Source: Pseudomonas laurylsulfativorans
GTDB lineage: Bacteria; Pseudomonadota; Gammaproteobacteria; Pseudomonadales; Pseudomonadaceae
Direction of reading: 5' to 3'
Assembly (NCBI RefSeq): GCF_002906155.1
Contig: NZ_MUJK01000010.1
Span: forward strand, 149,508 to 213,507
DNA: 64,000 nt
The translations under genes and the position numbers were made by a program. The notes under the pieces are model-generated. The model made no database searches and was not told the origin of the DNA. It saw nothing but the letters and a program-made list of their open reading frames with translations. Of the stretch, positions 32,187 through 40,567 are shown in pieces. Each line of letters opens with the position of its first letter. Positions within the stretch are counted from its first letter, which is position 1.

Positions 32187-33125
32187 TCAGGCCGACGCTG
32201 CGCGGGCGGCAGCGAAAGCGTCTGGGGTATTGAGGTTGGATGTCGATACGCCTTCGGCGCAACGCTTGTTCAGACCGGCCAGCACTTTGCCAGGACCGCA
32301 CTCGACCAGATTGGTCGCGCCCTTGGCTGCCAGCGCCTGTACGGATTCGACCCAGCGTACGGGCTTGTACAGCTGTTCGAGCAGATCACGCTTGAGGGTT
32401 TCCAGATCGGCCGGCACTTCGGCGCTGACGTTCTGGACCACAGGAATCTGTGGCTCCTGCCAGTTGATCGCGGCGATCGATTCGGCGAAACGCTCGGCAG
32501 CCGGACGCATCAGCTCGCAGTGGGACGGCACGCTGACCGGCAGCGGCATGGCGCGCTTGGCACCACGCGCCTTGCAGCCTTCGATGGCGCGCTCGACCGC
32601 TGCCTTGGCACCGGCGATGACCACCTGGCCAGGGGAGTTGAAATTCACCGCACTGACCACTTCGCCTTGCGCCGCTTCGGCACAGGCGGCCAGTACGTCG
32701 GCATCGTCCAGGCCGAGGATGGCAGCCATGCCGCCCTGCCCGGCCGGAACGGCTTCCTGCATCAGCTGACCACGACGCTCGACCAGCTTCACCGCATCGC
32801 CCAGGCTCAGACTGCCCGCCGCGACCAGCGCACTGTATTCACCCAGACTGTGTCCGGCCACGTAAGCCGGGCGCGCGCCACCTTCCGCCAGCCACAGACG
32901 CCACAGGGCGATCGAGGCGGTCAGAATGGCCGGCTGGGTTTTATCGGTTTGATTGAGTTGCTCTTCCGGCCCTTGCTGGGTCAGTGCCCACAGGTCGTAA
33001 CCCAGTGCATCGGAAGCTTCTTTGAATGTTTCGAGGACAACCGGATGTTGCGCGCCCAGCTCGGCCAGCATGCCGAGGGACTGCGAACCCTGTCCTGGAA
33101 AGACGAATGCGAGGGAAGCAGACAT
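32187..33125 (-). CDS. fabD: Malonyl-CoA:ACP transacylase
   Basis: 312 residues. Loads malonate onto AcpP. Nucleophile Ser in GHSLGEYSAL (about 92), oxyanion Gln in VFPGQGSQ, His in SVPSHCELM (about 200) and QNVSAEVPAD near 250. Upstream lies plsX with a 125-base gap; no fabH is between them, in contrast to E. coli. Confidence 0.97.
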   Translation of the reverse strand: MSASLAFVFPGQGSQSLGMLAELGAQHPVVLETFKEASDALGYDLWALTQQGPEEQLNQTDKTQPAILTASIALWRLWLAEGGARPAYVAGHSLGEYSALVAAGSLSLGDAVKLVERRGQLMQEAVPAGQGGMAAILGLDDADVLAACAEAAQGEVVSAVNFNSPGQVVIAGAKAAVERAIEGCKARGAKRAMPLPVSVPSHCELMRPAAERFAESIAAINWQEPQIPVVQNVSAEVPADLETLKRDLLEQLYKPVRWVESVQALAAKGATNLVECGPGKVLAGLNKRCAEGVSTSNLNTPDAFAAARAASA

Positions 33126-33250
33126 GTAACAAGCCCCTAATGATCTTGTCGTCGGAGAATTGGCGCCCTACTTAGAGGACGCAAGAAACTGACAGTTGGA
33201 TGGCCCATCGAACCAAGCGGTCACATTTAAGCATTGTCCGACGAAAACGC

Positions 33251-34261
33251 CTAAAGCAACAAATCCTCCAGACGACCGTGCAGGCGCTCGGGAAGATTCT
33301 CCTGAATCTCGATCAAGGCCCGCTGAATGGCACTTTGAAAACCCTGGACCCCGGCAGAACCATGGCTTTTCACCACAATCCCCTGCAAGCCGAGAAAGCT
33401 CGCACCGTTATGCCGTGCAGGCGCCAGATCAGCCTGCAGACGCTTCATCAAGGGCAGCGCCAGCGCGCCGACCACGCGAGAAGCCACGCTCTTCCTGAAC
33501 AGCGCCTCGATACGCCCGGCAATCATGGTCGCCAGGCCTTCGCTGGATTTGAGCAGGATGTTGCCGACAAAACCGTCACACACCACTACATCCGCTTCGC
33601 CACGGTACAAACCGTCGCCCTCGATAAAGCCGATGTAATTGATGCCCCTGGCGCCTTGCAACAAGGTCGCCGCCAACTTGACCTGCTGATTACCCTTGAT
33701 GTCTTCGGTGCCGATGTTCAGCAACGCTACCCGTGGGCGCACTATGCCCAGGGTTTCCGCCGCCACCGACCCCATGACCGCAAACTGCAACAGATGCTCG
33801 GCACTGCAATCGACGTTGGCGCCCAGGTCGAGCAGTTGGCAATAACCCTTTTGTGTCGGAATCGCCGCCACCATGGCCGGACGATCAATGCCCGGCAGAG
33901 TCTTGAGCACAAACCGCGACAACGCCATCAGCGCCCCGGTGTTGCCGGCACTGACACAGGCCTGGACCTTGCCATCACGCAATAACTCAAGCGCCACGCG
34001 CATCGACGAGTCAGGTTTGCCACGCAAGGCCTGGGCGGGCTTTTCGTCCATAGTGATGACTTCGCTCGCCGGGGCAATCGACAGGCGCGCGCGATCAACA
34101 GCCGAATGGCTAGCGATCAATTCTTCAAGAAGGGAGGGTTGACCGACGAGGGTCAGGTGCAGCGAGGGCGTAGCAGACAGACAAGCGAGGCTGGCCTGGA
34201 CAATGCTGCGGGGACCGAAGTCCCCGCCCATTGCGTCAATCGCGATGACTTGAGCGGACAA
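33251..34261 (-). CDS. plsX: Phosphate acyltransferase PlsX
   Basis: 336 residues. Makes acyl-phosphate from acyl-ACP for phospholipid synthesis, a peripheral membrane enzyme. Recognised by VIAIDAMGGDFGP at the N-terminus, SAGNTGALMALSRF and VVCDGFVGNILLKSSEGLA. It begins with TTG (34261), four bases after the rpmF stop, with only a weak GAG site; the start is set by the conserved N-terminus. Confidence 0.95.
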   Translation of the reverse strand: MSAQVIAIDAMGGDFGPRSIVQASLACLSATPSLHLTLVGQPSLLEELIASHSAVDRARLSIAPASEVITMDEKPAQALRGKPDSSMRVALELLRDGKVQACVSAGNTGALMALSRFVLKTLPGIDRPAMVAAIPTQKGYCQLLDLGANVDCSAEHLLQFAVMGSVAAETLGIVRPRVALLNIGTEDIKGNQQVKLAATLLQGARGINYIGFIEGDGLYRGEADVVVCDGFVGNILLKSSEGLATMIAGRIEALFRKSVASRVVGALALPLMKRLQADLAPARHNGASFLGLQGIVVKSHGSAGVQGFQSAIQRALIEIQENLPERLHGRLEDLLL

Positions 34262-34265
34262 GTGA

Positions 34266-34448
34266 TTACTCGTCAGCGCCCTTGTCGATCACTTTACGGC
34301 CACGGTATACGCCTTCTGGCGATACGTGGTGACGCAGGTGAACTTCACCGGTGGTTTTTTCTACAGACAGGGTGCTAGCCTCGAGAGCGTCGTGCGAACG
34401 GCGCATGTCACGGGCAGAGCGGGATTTTTTGTTCTGCTGAACAGCCAT
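34266..34448 (-). CDS. rpmF: 50S ribosomal protein L32
   Basis: 60 residues, basic. [22 protein letters not shown] matches L32. This copy has no CxxC zinc motif, so it is a zinc-independent form. Four bases before plsX, 13 after yceD, the usual yceD-rpmF-plsX order. Confidence 0.97.
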
Positions 34449-34461
34449 AATTGATTAACTC

Positions 34462-34989
34462 CTAAACGTTTGGGTCACGCTTTAACTGCGCCAATACACT
34501 GAACGGGTTGGACCGCGTTACCTCGTCCTCGCTCGGTTCGGGCTCATCGAGACCCGCCGGCTGCTGGCATTCTTCCGGATGATGAGCAGGCACAATGGGC
34601 AAGGCGAGCAGAAGCTCCTCCTCGATCAGTGACTGCAGATCCAAAGGATCTTCGCCCAGTTCCAGCACGTCATAACCTTTCGGCAACGACTGGGTATTCG
34701 CACCCTCCTTCACCACAGCGTAACTGCATTCGCTATGGATCGGCAGGGTGACCAGCTCAAGACAACGCTGGCAAACCATTTTGACTTCAGTGTCGATAAA
34801 GCTGTGGATGACCACAGATTTACGTTCATCTCGTTCAAAAACGAATTTAGCCTGCACCGTACCGACATTGTCGGAAAGCGGGTCGCAGAGTCTCTCCAAA
34901 TCGGCCAGCAGCATTTCACCTTGAAGGGTGGTGCCACGATCAGCCAATTTGCGCGGGTCAACGTGAGGTGGAATCGGGTCATTCAACAT
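34462..34989 (-). CDS. yceD: DUF177/YceD protein (L32-associated)
   Basis: 175 residues, the DUF177 family found upstream of rpmF in most bacteria and linked to 23S rRNA accumulation. It contains one Cys pair in MVCQRCLELV (about 77-82) and EECQQPAG near 148. The start at 34989 (MLNDPIPPHVDP) fits relatives; an in-frame start eight codons earlier lies inside the promoter. A near-consensus promoter is placed so that the transcript should begin only three or four bases before this ATG. Confidence 0.93.
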   Translation of the reverse strand: MLNDPIPPHVDPRKLADRGTTLQGEMLLADLERLCDPLSDNVGTVQAKFVFERDERKSVVIHSFIDTEVKMVCQRCLELVTLPIHSECSYAVVKEGANTQSLPKGYDVLELGEDPLDLQSLIEEELLLALPIVPAHHPEECQQPAGLDEPEPSEDEVTRSNPFSVLAQLKRDPNV

Positions 34990-34998
34990 AGGCGCAGC

Positions 34999-35026
34999 AT
35001 TATAGGGATGCACCCGCCCATGTCAA
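34999..35026 (-). promoter_or_regulatory. Strong sigma-70 promoter of yceD-rpmF-plsX
   Basis: TTGACA (complement of 35021-35026), 16-bp spacer, TATAAT (complement of 34999-35004): both boxes perfect. The predicted start near 34992 gives an almost leaderless mRNA for yceD. Confidence 0.85.
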
Positions 35027-35094
35027 AGGAAATTCAGCCCTGTCCGTCACTTGGAAGCCTCGCTAGAATTCGCACCTGCCTTATGGAGATGCGC

Positions 35095-35673
35095 ATGCTG
35101 CCTTTATTACTCGCTTCCGGCTCGGTCTATCGCCGGGAATTGCTCGCCCGCTTGCAGCTGCCTTTTACATGCAGCTCGCCGGATATCGACGAAAGCCATC
35201 GCCCGGACGAATCCGCCATCGAGTTGGTCAAGCGCCTCGCCGAAGAGAAAGCCCGCGCCCTGGCCGACAGCCATACCGCTCATCTGATAATCGGCTCCGA
35301 CCAGGTCGCCGTGCTGGGAGAGCGGATTATCGGCAAACCCCACACCTTCGAAAAAGCCCGCGAACAACTACTGGCCGCCAGCGGCGCCAGCGTGACGTTC
35401 CTGACCGGCCTGGCCCTGCTCAACACCCAGACCGGGCACTGTCAGGTCGACTGCGTGCCGTTCACCGTCCATATGCGCCCACTCGATGCACCCCGCATCG
35501 AACGCTACCTGCACGCAGAGCAACCCTACGACTGCGCAGGCAGCTTCAAGGCTGAAGGCCTGGGGGTCAGCCTGTTTCGCAGCACCGAAGGCCCTGACGC
35601 CACCAGCCTGATCGGCCTGCCACTGATTCGCCTGATCGACATGCTATTGGCCGAGGGCGCGCAAATCCCGTAG
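35095..35673 (+). CDS. Maf-family nucleotide pyrophosphatase
   Basis: 192 residues, Maf/YceF subfamily that hydrolyses non-canonical or excess nucleoside triphosphates (m7GTP in YceF). ASGSVYRRELL (about 7-17), DIDESH near 33, GSDQV near 69 and the C-terminal GLPLIRLIDML. GGAG lies six bases before the ATG at 35095; two nearby upstream ATGs are less well placed. The TAG stop codon is part of the REP that begins at 35670. Confidence 0.93.
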   Translation: MLPLLLASGSVYRRELLARLQLPFTCSSPDIDESHRPDESAIELVKRLAEEKARALADSHTAHLIIGSDQVAVLGERIIGKPHTFEKAREQLLAASGASVTFLTGLALLNTQTGHCQVDCVPFTVHMRPLDAPRIERYLHAEQPYDCAGSFKAEGLGVSLFRSTEGPDATSLIGLPLIRLIDMLLAEGAQIP

Positions 35674-35748
35674 GAGCCGGCCTGCTGGCGATCCGGGCGA
35701 CGCAGTGTGTCAGGTATTTCGCCATCGCTGGCAAGCCAGCTCCTACAG
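35670..35748. repeat. REP pair (tgtaggagc class) overlapping the maf stop
   Basis: gtaggagccggcctgctggc and its inverted near-copy ctggcaagccagctcctaca. The first unit starts one base before the maf stop codon, which is its TAG. Confidence 0.88.
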
Positions 35749-35769
35749 TCGTACAAAGGCAAAAAAACC

Positions 35770-35779
35770 GGCAATTGCC
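35770..35779. repeat. Left target duplication of the IS4 element
   Basis: GGCAATTGCC here is repeated at 37206-37215. Joining both flanks with one copy gives a run of A, CC-GGCAATTGCC-GG and a run of T: a perfect bidirectional terminator between the convergent genes maf and the SppA-like peptidase. Confidence 0.8.
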
Positions 35780-35780
35780 T

Positions 35781-35809
35781 AATGCCAGTCAGTTAAGCTG
35801 ACTGGCATT
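35781..35809 (+). terminator. Hairpin at the left end of the IS4 element
   Basis: AATGCCAGTCAG and CTGACTGGCATT form a perfect 12-bp stem with a five-base loop, followed on the plus strand by TTTATTT. It would stop transcription entering from maf and running antisense to the transposase gene. The stem overlaps the last transposase codons. Confidence 0.7.
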
Positions 35810-37120
35810 TTTATTTCTGATCGGATACTTCGGCGATTTGAGCCGGATGGCGCGAGGATAAATACGCTCCTCTCGCCGATGAGGCAGGACATAGTGCAGG
35901 GCTGAGGCATGAAGCTCGCCCAGGTACTTGGGGATGTTCCCGGAGCGGTCGGCCGAGACACTGTTGATAAACCCTAAAATCGCCCAGGTACACGCGCTAA
36001 AACTCATTTCACACGGGTAAATACCTGGACAGTGACGGCTCATTTCCACCATCTGATAGCGCAACAAGTTGTAGCCCAGCAACACCCCCCACAGTTCCTG
36101 CTCGATCATCTCGGGTGTCTTGCTGCGCAGCGTATAGCTGCTGTTAAGCAGCGTCTGTTTCATCTCGCGAAACCCTAATTCGATCTCCCATCGCTGGCTG
36201 TACAGGTCGACGATTTCGTCGGACGGAAAGCGCAGCGGGTCGGCCATCGACGTCAGGATCTGACACACCTTGCCCTTGACGGTTTTGCTCAGGAGTCGCG
36301 CAGTCAGGCGCTCGGGCAGCCCCGGCCATTGTTTGCGGGCTTGCGGCGAAGTACTTAACAAGACAACCGCATCCTGGCGCCCCAAACGCTGAACCACTTC
36401 GTACTGCGTGCCTTTTTTCAGTGGCATCAGCCAATGCCGCTCGGTGCCTGCTTGCTGCCATTGGTGCAGCAAACCCAAGGAGTAAAAGCCTCGATCGAAC
36501 AGGGTCAACGAGTGATCGGGCGTGGTGTCGATCAGTTGTTCGGCCAGCTTCATTTCGTTGCTGCGATAGCCATCAAACGCACTGCCGATCAGCATGTGGC
36601 TGGTCAATTCCATTTGGCAGACCATGCGCACCTGAGGAAAGCCAGTGTCGCCATGCTGATTGCTGGCCGAGTCGTAGCGCGCCCGATTTTCCGGGGTATC
36701 CGGTGTTCGCCAGACCACACCGTCGACGCCCAGCAAACGCAAGCCGGCCCAAGTTGGGTGATCCACGGCCTCATGCCAACTTTTCTGAGTCAGATGGAAG
36801 ACCTGTCGAACAGCCTCGCAGCCCAACCGCTGACGGGCTTGAACCACAGCGCTGGGTGCCACCAGCGGACGTTGGCCCGGCAGCATGATGTTCATGCGGC
36901 TGACCACATCCCATGCCGACATGCGTCGAAAGAAGGCCATGGAAATCACGCACCAGAGCATCATTTCCAGCGGCAAACGCCGCTTGCGCAGGGTCGCCAC
37001 ACCGGCCTGTTCAAGGGCCAGCTCGACCAAAGACGGATCGAGTAAAGAATCCAGTCCCTCGATTGAATTGGGAGTGGAGGCGATGTTGTGGGTCAGTTCC
37101 AGGGCCCGAGCGAGACGCAT
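35789..37120 (-). CDS. IS4-family transposase
   Basis: 443 residues, closely following the E. coli IS4 transposase along its length: TLRKRRLPLEMMLWCV, PSAVVQARQRLG, LLGVDGVVWRTPDTPEN (first catalytic Asp), LTLFDRGFYSLGLL (second Asp), PQARKQWPGLPERLTARLL and the YREK signature YSQRWEIELGFREMKQ (Glu). The frame is open back to 37171; I set the start at the ATG at 37120 (MRLARALEL) because it aligns with the IS4 start, although no ribosome site is visible at either position. The gene seems intact. Confidence 0.9.
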   Translation of the reverse strand: MRLARALELTHNIASTPNSIEGLDSLLDPSLVELALEQAGVATLRKRRLPLEMMLWCVISMAFFRRMSAWDVVSRMNIMLPGQRPLVAPSAVVQARQRLGCEAVRQVFHLTQKSWHEAVDHPTWAGLRLLGVDGVVWRTPDTPENRARYDSASNQHGDTGFPQVRMVCQMELTSHMLIGSAFDGYRSNEMKLAEQLIDTTPDHSLTLFDRGFYSLGLLHQWQQAGTERHWLMPLKKGTQYEVVQRLGRQDAVVLLSTSPQARKQWPGLPERLTARLLSKTVKGKVCQILTSMADPLRFPSDEIVDLYSQRWEIELGFREMKQTLLNSSYTLRSKTPEMIEQELWGVLLGYNLLRYQMVEMSRHCPGIYPCEMSFSACTWAILGFINSVSADRSGNIPKYLGELHASALHYVLPHRREERIYPRAIRLKSPKYPIRNKNASQLN

Positions 37121-37205
37121 AAAAAAATCCGATGCCAGTACAGGCATCGGATTTTGATTTCTTGCGGCCAAAGGTCAAGCGAGAAGGCTTAACTGATCGG
37201 CATTA

Positions 37206-37215
37206 GGCAATTGCC
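37206..37215. repeat. Right target duplication of the IS4 element
   Basis: Second copy of GGCAATTGCC, followed by GG and eight T, the other half of the split terminator. Confidence 0.8.
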
Positions 37216-37239
37216 GGTTTTTTTTGTGCAATCGAAAGA

Positions 37240-38229
37240 TCACCGCAACGACGGACCGTTAAAACCCATCCACATCGCCAAATGCTCAGCCACGCTGGCA
37301 CCGAGTTTCTTCGAGAAGCGATCGAATGGCGACTCCTGAACGGTGAAGTCCACCAGTTCTTTCTCGCCGATCACATCCCGCGCAACCGAACTGGCATTGC
37401 CCAACCCATCGATCAACCCCAGTGGCAGCGCCTGCTCGCCGTTCCAGACCAGGCCGGAGAACAGCTCCGGATGCTCCTTGTCCTTCAGGCGATCACCACG
37501 CCCCTGCTTGACGCTATTGATGAACTGCTTGTGTGTCGTATCGAGCACACCCTGCCAGAAGGCGGTTTCTTCCGGCTTCTGTGGCTGGAACGGGTCGAGG
37601 AACGACTTGTGCTCGCCAGAAGTGTACGTACGACGCTCGACGCCCAGCTTCTCCATGGTGCCGACAAAACCATAACCGGCCGCCGTCACACCGATGGAGC
37701 CGACCAGACTCGCCTTGTCGGCATAGATCTGATCCGCCGCACTGGCGATGTAGTAAGCGCCGGAAGCCCCGAGATCGGAAATGACCGCATACAGCTTGAT
37801 GTCAGGGTGCAGGCCACGCAGGCGACGAATCTCGTCATAGACGTAACCCGACTGCACCGGACTGCCGCCTGGGCTGTTAATGCGCAGGATGACACCCTTG
37901 ACCTTCTCGTCCTCGAAAGCCGCGCGCAGACTGCCAACGATATTGTCCGCGCTGGCAGGTTCCTTGTCGGCAATCATGCCTGTCACATCGATCAGCGCCG
38001 TGTAGTGGGCGCTGCGAGTGGCTGCTTTTTCCATATCCATTAGCGGCGAAAACAGGGCAATGGCGCCGAACAGATACACAAAAGTCAAAAGCTTGAAGAA
38101 TATCCCCCAGCGACGGGACCGACGCTGTTCCTGCACGCTGGCCAGCAGCGTCTTTTCCAGCAGCTTCCAGCTTTTGTCGTCACCGCTCTCTGCGCTCGCC
38201 TTGGCGGGCGCCTTCCATTCGTCGGTCAT
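37240..38229 (-). CDS. S49-family peptidase (SppA/SohB-like)
   Basis: 329 residues. Signal-peptide-peptidase-like serine protease anchored by one membrane helix near residues 48-68 (FKLLTFVYLFGAIALF) with its catalytic part in the periplasm. Visible: VILRINSPGGSPVQSG, then SDLGASGAYYIASAADQIYADKASLVGSIGV with the nucleophile Ser. It probably degrades cleaved signal peptides. The ATG at 38229 follows GGTGGA; an in-frame GTG three codons earlier is less likely. Transcribed with the HAD and rluC genes upstream. Confidence 0.9.
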   Translation of the reverse strand: MTDEWKAPAKASAESGDDKSWKLLEKTLLASVQEQRRSRRWGIFFKLLTFVYLFGAIALFSPLMDMEKAATRSAHYTALIDVTGMIADKEPASADNIVGSLRAAFEDEKVKGVILRINSPGGSPVQSGYVYDEIRRLRGLHPDIKLYAVISDLGASGAYYIASAADQIYADKASLVGSIGVTAAGYGFVGTMEKLGVERRTYTSGEHKSFLDPFQPQKPEETAFWQGVLDTTHKQFINSVKQGRGDRLKDKEHPELFSGLVWNGEQALPLGLIDGLGNASSVARDVIGEKELVDFTVQESPFDRFSKKLGASVAEHLAMWMGFNGPSLR

Positions 38230-38253
38230 GCCATCCACCCCAAAAACAACCGG

Positions 38254-38916
38254 TTAAGCCTGCTGACTCAGCCAGGCATGCAATTCTGAAAAACGGTCGA
38301 TGGCCAGTCGCGGCTCATACAACTTCAACGCATCGATCGATTGAGCGCCATAGCTGACAGCCACCGAGCCCATGCCAGCGTTGCGCGCCATCTGCAAATC
38401 AAAGGACGAATCACCGACCATCAACGCCTGCTCCGGACGGACCTCGCAATGGGCGAGAATCTGCTCGAGCATCAACGGATGGGGCTTGCTGGCAGTCTCG
38501 TCGGCAGCGCGGGTGATATCGAAGTAATTCTCCCAGCCATGGGACTTCAACACCCGATCCAGCCCACGACGAGCCTTGCCGGTCGCCACAGCCAGATGAT
38601 AACCCTCGGAGCGAAAGGCCTCGAGCGACTCGACCACGCCCTCGAACAACGGCGAAGGCACAGCCTCCGACGCAATGTAGTGTTCAGCATAGTGCTCGCG
38701 GAACGCGATCAACTCGGCGTCACCAATCTCCGGGTACAGGGTGCGGATCGCTTCCGGCAAGCCAAGGCCGATGATGCCCTTGACGGCAAAGTCATCGCAC
38801 AGTTCAAAACCGGAACGCTGCGAGGCAACATGCATCGCCTCGACAATCCGGCCGATGGAATCGGCCAGCGTGCCATCCCAATCGAAGATCAACAGCTTGT
38901 AATCAGATGGGCGCAC
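38254..38916 (-). CDS. HAD-IA hydrolase, phosphoglycolate-phosphatase-like
   Basis: 220 residues. HAD motif I FDWDGTLADS (about 10-19), motif II VATGKARRG, Lys in SKPHP and motif IV MVGDSSFDLQMARNAGM. The cap is the helical type 1 form. Relatives beside rluC are annotated as phosphoglycolate phosphatase-like, but the true substrate is unknown. It overlaps the end of rluC by 14 bases. Confidence 0.88.
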   Translation of the reverse strand: MRPSDYKLLIFDWDGTLADSIGRIVEAMHVASQRSGFELCDDFAVKGIIGLGLPEAIRTLYPEIGDAELIAFREHYAEHYIASEAVPSPLFEGVVESLEAFRSEGYHLAVATGKARRGLDRVLKSHGWENYFDITRAADETASKPHPLMLEQILAHCEVRPEQALMVGDSSFDLQMARNAGMGSVAVSYGAQSIDALKLYEPRLAIDRFSELHAWLSQQA

Positions 38917-39865
38917 TCAATCGCTCCACGGTCTTGGCCCACATTTCGTCGACCGGTGCCTGCAACTTCAACTCACCGCCATCGGGCAGCGGCACGGTCA
39001 ACATGTAAGCGTGGAGGAACAGGCGCTTGCCACCCAGATCGCGAATTTCCTTGCTGAAACCTTCGTCGCCATACTTGGTGTCGCCAGCGATGCAATGCCC
39101 GGCGTGCAAGGTATGGACGCGGATCTGGTGAGTCCGGCCGGTAATCGGCTTGGCTTCGACCATGGTGGCAAAGTCACCGAAGCGGCGCAGGACCTTGAAC
39201 ACGGTCACGGATTCCTTCCCTTCCTCCTCGTCGACCTCGACCATGCGCTCACCGGAGCGCAGATTGCTCTTGCCCAGCGACGCACGGACTTGCTTGATCG
39301 AGCTCGCCCAGTTCCCGCGGACCAGTGCCATGTAGCGCTTGTCGACGCCATCACCGCGCAACGCGGTGTGCAAGTGGCGCAACATGCTGCGCTTCTTGGC
39401 GATCATCAACAGGCCGGACGTATCACGGTCGAGACGGTGAACCAGTTCGAGCTCTTTGCAATCGGGGCGCAACTGACGAAAGGCTTCGATCACCCCGAAG
39501 GTCAGGCCGCTACCGCCGTGAACGGCGATGCCGCAAGGCTTGTTGATCACGATCAACGCCTTGTCTTCAAAGACAATCGAGGCTTCAAGCCGCTGCAGCA
39601 GGCCTTGTGCCAGTGGCACCGGCTCGTCGCGCTCAGGCACCCGTACCGGCGGCACGCGCACGATGTCGCCCGCCTGCAACTTGTACTCGGGCTTGATCCG
39701 CCCCTTGTTCACGCGCACTTCGCCCTTGCGCAAAATGCGGTAAATCAAGGTCTTGGGCACGCCTTTGAGTCGGGCGAGAAGGAAATTATCAATACGTTGG
39801 CCGGCATATTCCGGCGAGACCTCAAGCAGTTGTACGCCTGGAGTCGGGGGGGTAGTCGTCGTCAT
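38903..39865 (-). CDS. rluC: 23S rRNA pseudouridine synthase RluC
   Basis: 320 residues. Makes pseudouridine at 955, 2504 and 2580 of 23S rRNA in E. coli. N-terminal S4 RNA-binding domain (about 18-75: QRIDNFLLARLKGVPKTLIYRILRKGEVRVN) and catalytic Asp in LVHRLDRDTSGLLM. Divergent from rne, as in E. coli and other gammaproteobacteria, across 700 bases that hold the rne leader. Confidence 0.96.
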   Translation of the reverse strand: MTTTTPPTPGVQLLEVSPEYAGQRIDNFLLARLKGVPKTLIYRILRKGEVRVNKGRIKPEYKLQAGDIVRVPPVRVPERDEPVPLAQGLLQRLEASIVFEDKALIVINKPCGIAVHGGSGLTFGVIEAFRQLRPDCKELELVHRLDRDTSGLLMIAKKRSMLRHLHTALRGDGVDKRYMALVRGNWASSIKQVRASLGKSNLRSGERMVEVDEEEGKESVTVFKVLRRFGDFATMVEAKPITGRTHQIRVHTLHAGHCIAGDTKYGDEGFSKEIRDLGGKRLFLHAYMLTVPLPDGGELKLQAPVDEMWAKTVERLSAPI

Positions 39866-39894
39866 GCCGCGGATGATAACAATTTTTTATGGAA

Positions 39895-39923
39895 TTGAAG
39901 CACTTAATCATTGCTGCTATAGT
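39895..39923 (+). promoter_or_regulatory. Probable rne promoter
   Basis: TTGAAG (39895-39900), 17-bp spacer, TATAGT (39918-39923). A small hairpin GCCGC-caaaa-GCGGC begins at 39931, close to the expected transcription start. Confidence 0.6.
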
Positions 39924-39929
39924 CGCGAA

Positions 39930-40567
39930 CGCCGCCAAAAGCGGCCTGGACAGCGGACCAACGGTCAAAAACCGGCCCTGACCAACGCAATTCACCAGGA
40001 CGCGAGGCCGTCCTACGGGGCTTTCGCTACGTAACGGTGGAGTTTGCAGGTGTAACGAGCGCAGGTGACATGAGGCCTGAATCACGCCACAAAGCAGAGT
40101 ATTCCACTCGTTTTGCGAGCCATATTCACGGCCAGTTCACAAAGTGCAGTCAGCTGCGAATGACCCCGAGCGAAGGCATCGGAAACAACGCCTAAATTAG
40201 CCATGATGCGTGACCTCCCCTTTCGGAGCTCACGGTAAATGCCAACCCGCTGCGGATTCTGCGCGCGGCAGCACCCGAATTATCAGGGATACGTGTAGGG
40301 TGGAGATGCACAACCGCCGGACTGTGTAGCAACAGGTTTTCTCAAGACGCTTCATCTCGTCCACAGCCGCTGGTTGATTCCTCCTCCTGACTGAGTGCTT
40401 AAGTAGCCACAGCAAGCAGGACGCGTACGTCGCGATGAAGGCCCACATTGGCCGGACTTCGCTGGACACGGGAAATGGCCAACCACTCCCGACGCACCTG
40501 ACACCGACCGTGAGAAGTCGTGTGTGCCGAACGCCGTTTCCGGCAGCCCGGAAACCGACGGTACTAC
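39930..40567 (+). promoter_or_regulatory. rne: Long 5' leader of rne
   Basis: About 640 bases without a supportable gene separate the promoter from the rne start. In E. coli a 361-nt rne leader folds and lets RNase E control its own mRNA, so the same role is likely. Several stems are visible, for example at 39931-39945. I see no conserved riboswitch. Confidence 0.6.

Larger units (their letters stand above)
35780..37205. mobile_element. Complete IS4-family insertion sequence (1426 bp)
   Basis: Terminal inverted repeats TAATGCCAGTCAGTTAAGC (left) and TAATGCCGATCAGTTAAGC (right, on the minus strand), 17 of 19 matching. The length is 1426 bp, the same as E. coli IS4, and a 10-bp target repeat flanks it. 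One intact transposase gene fills it. It has a hairpin at its left end. Confidence 0.92.
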
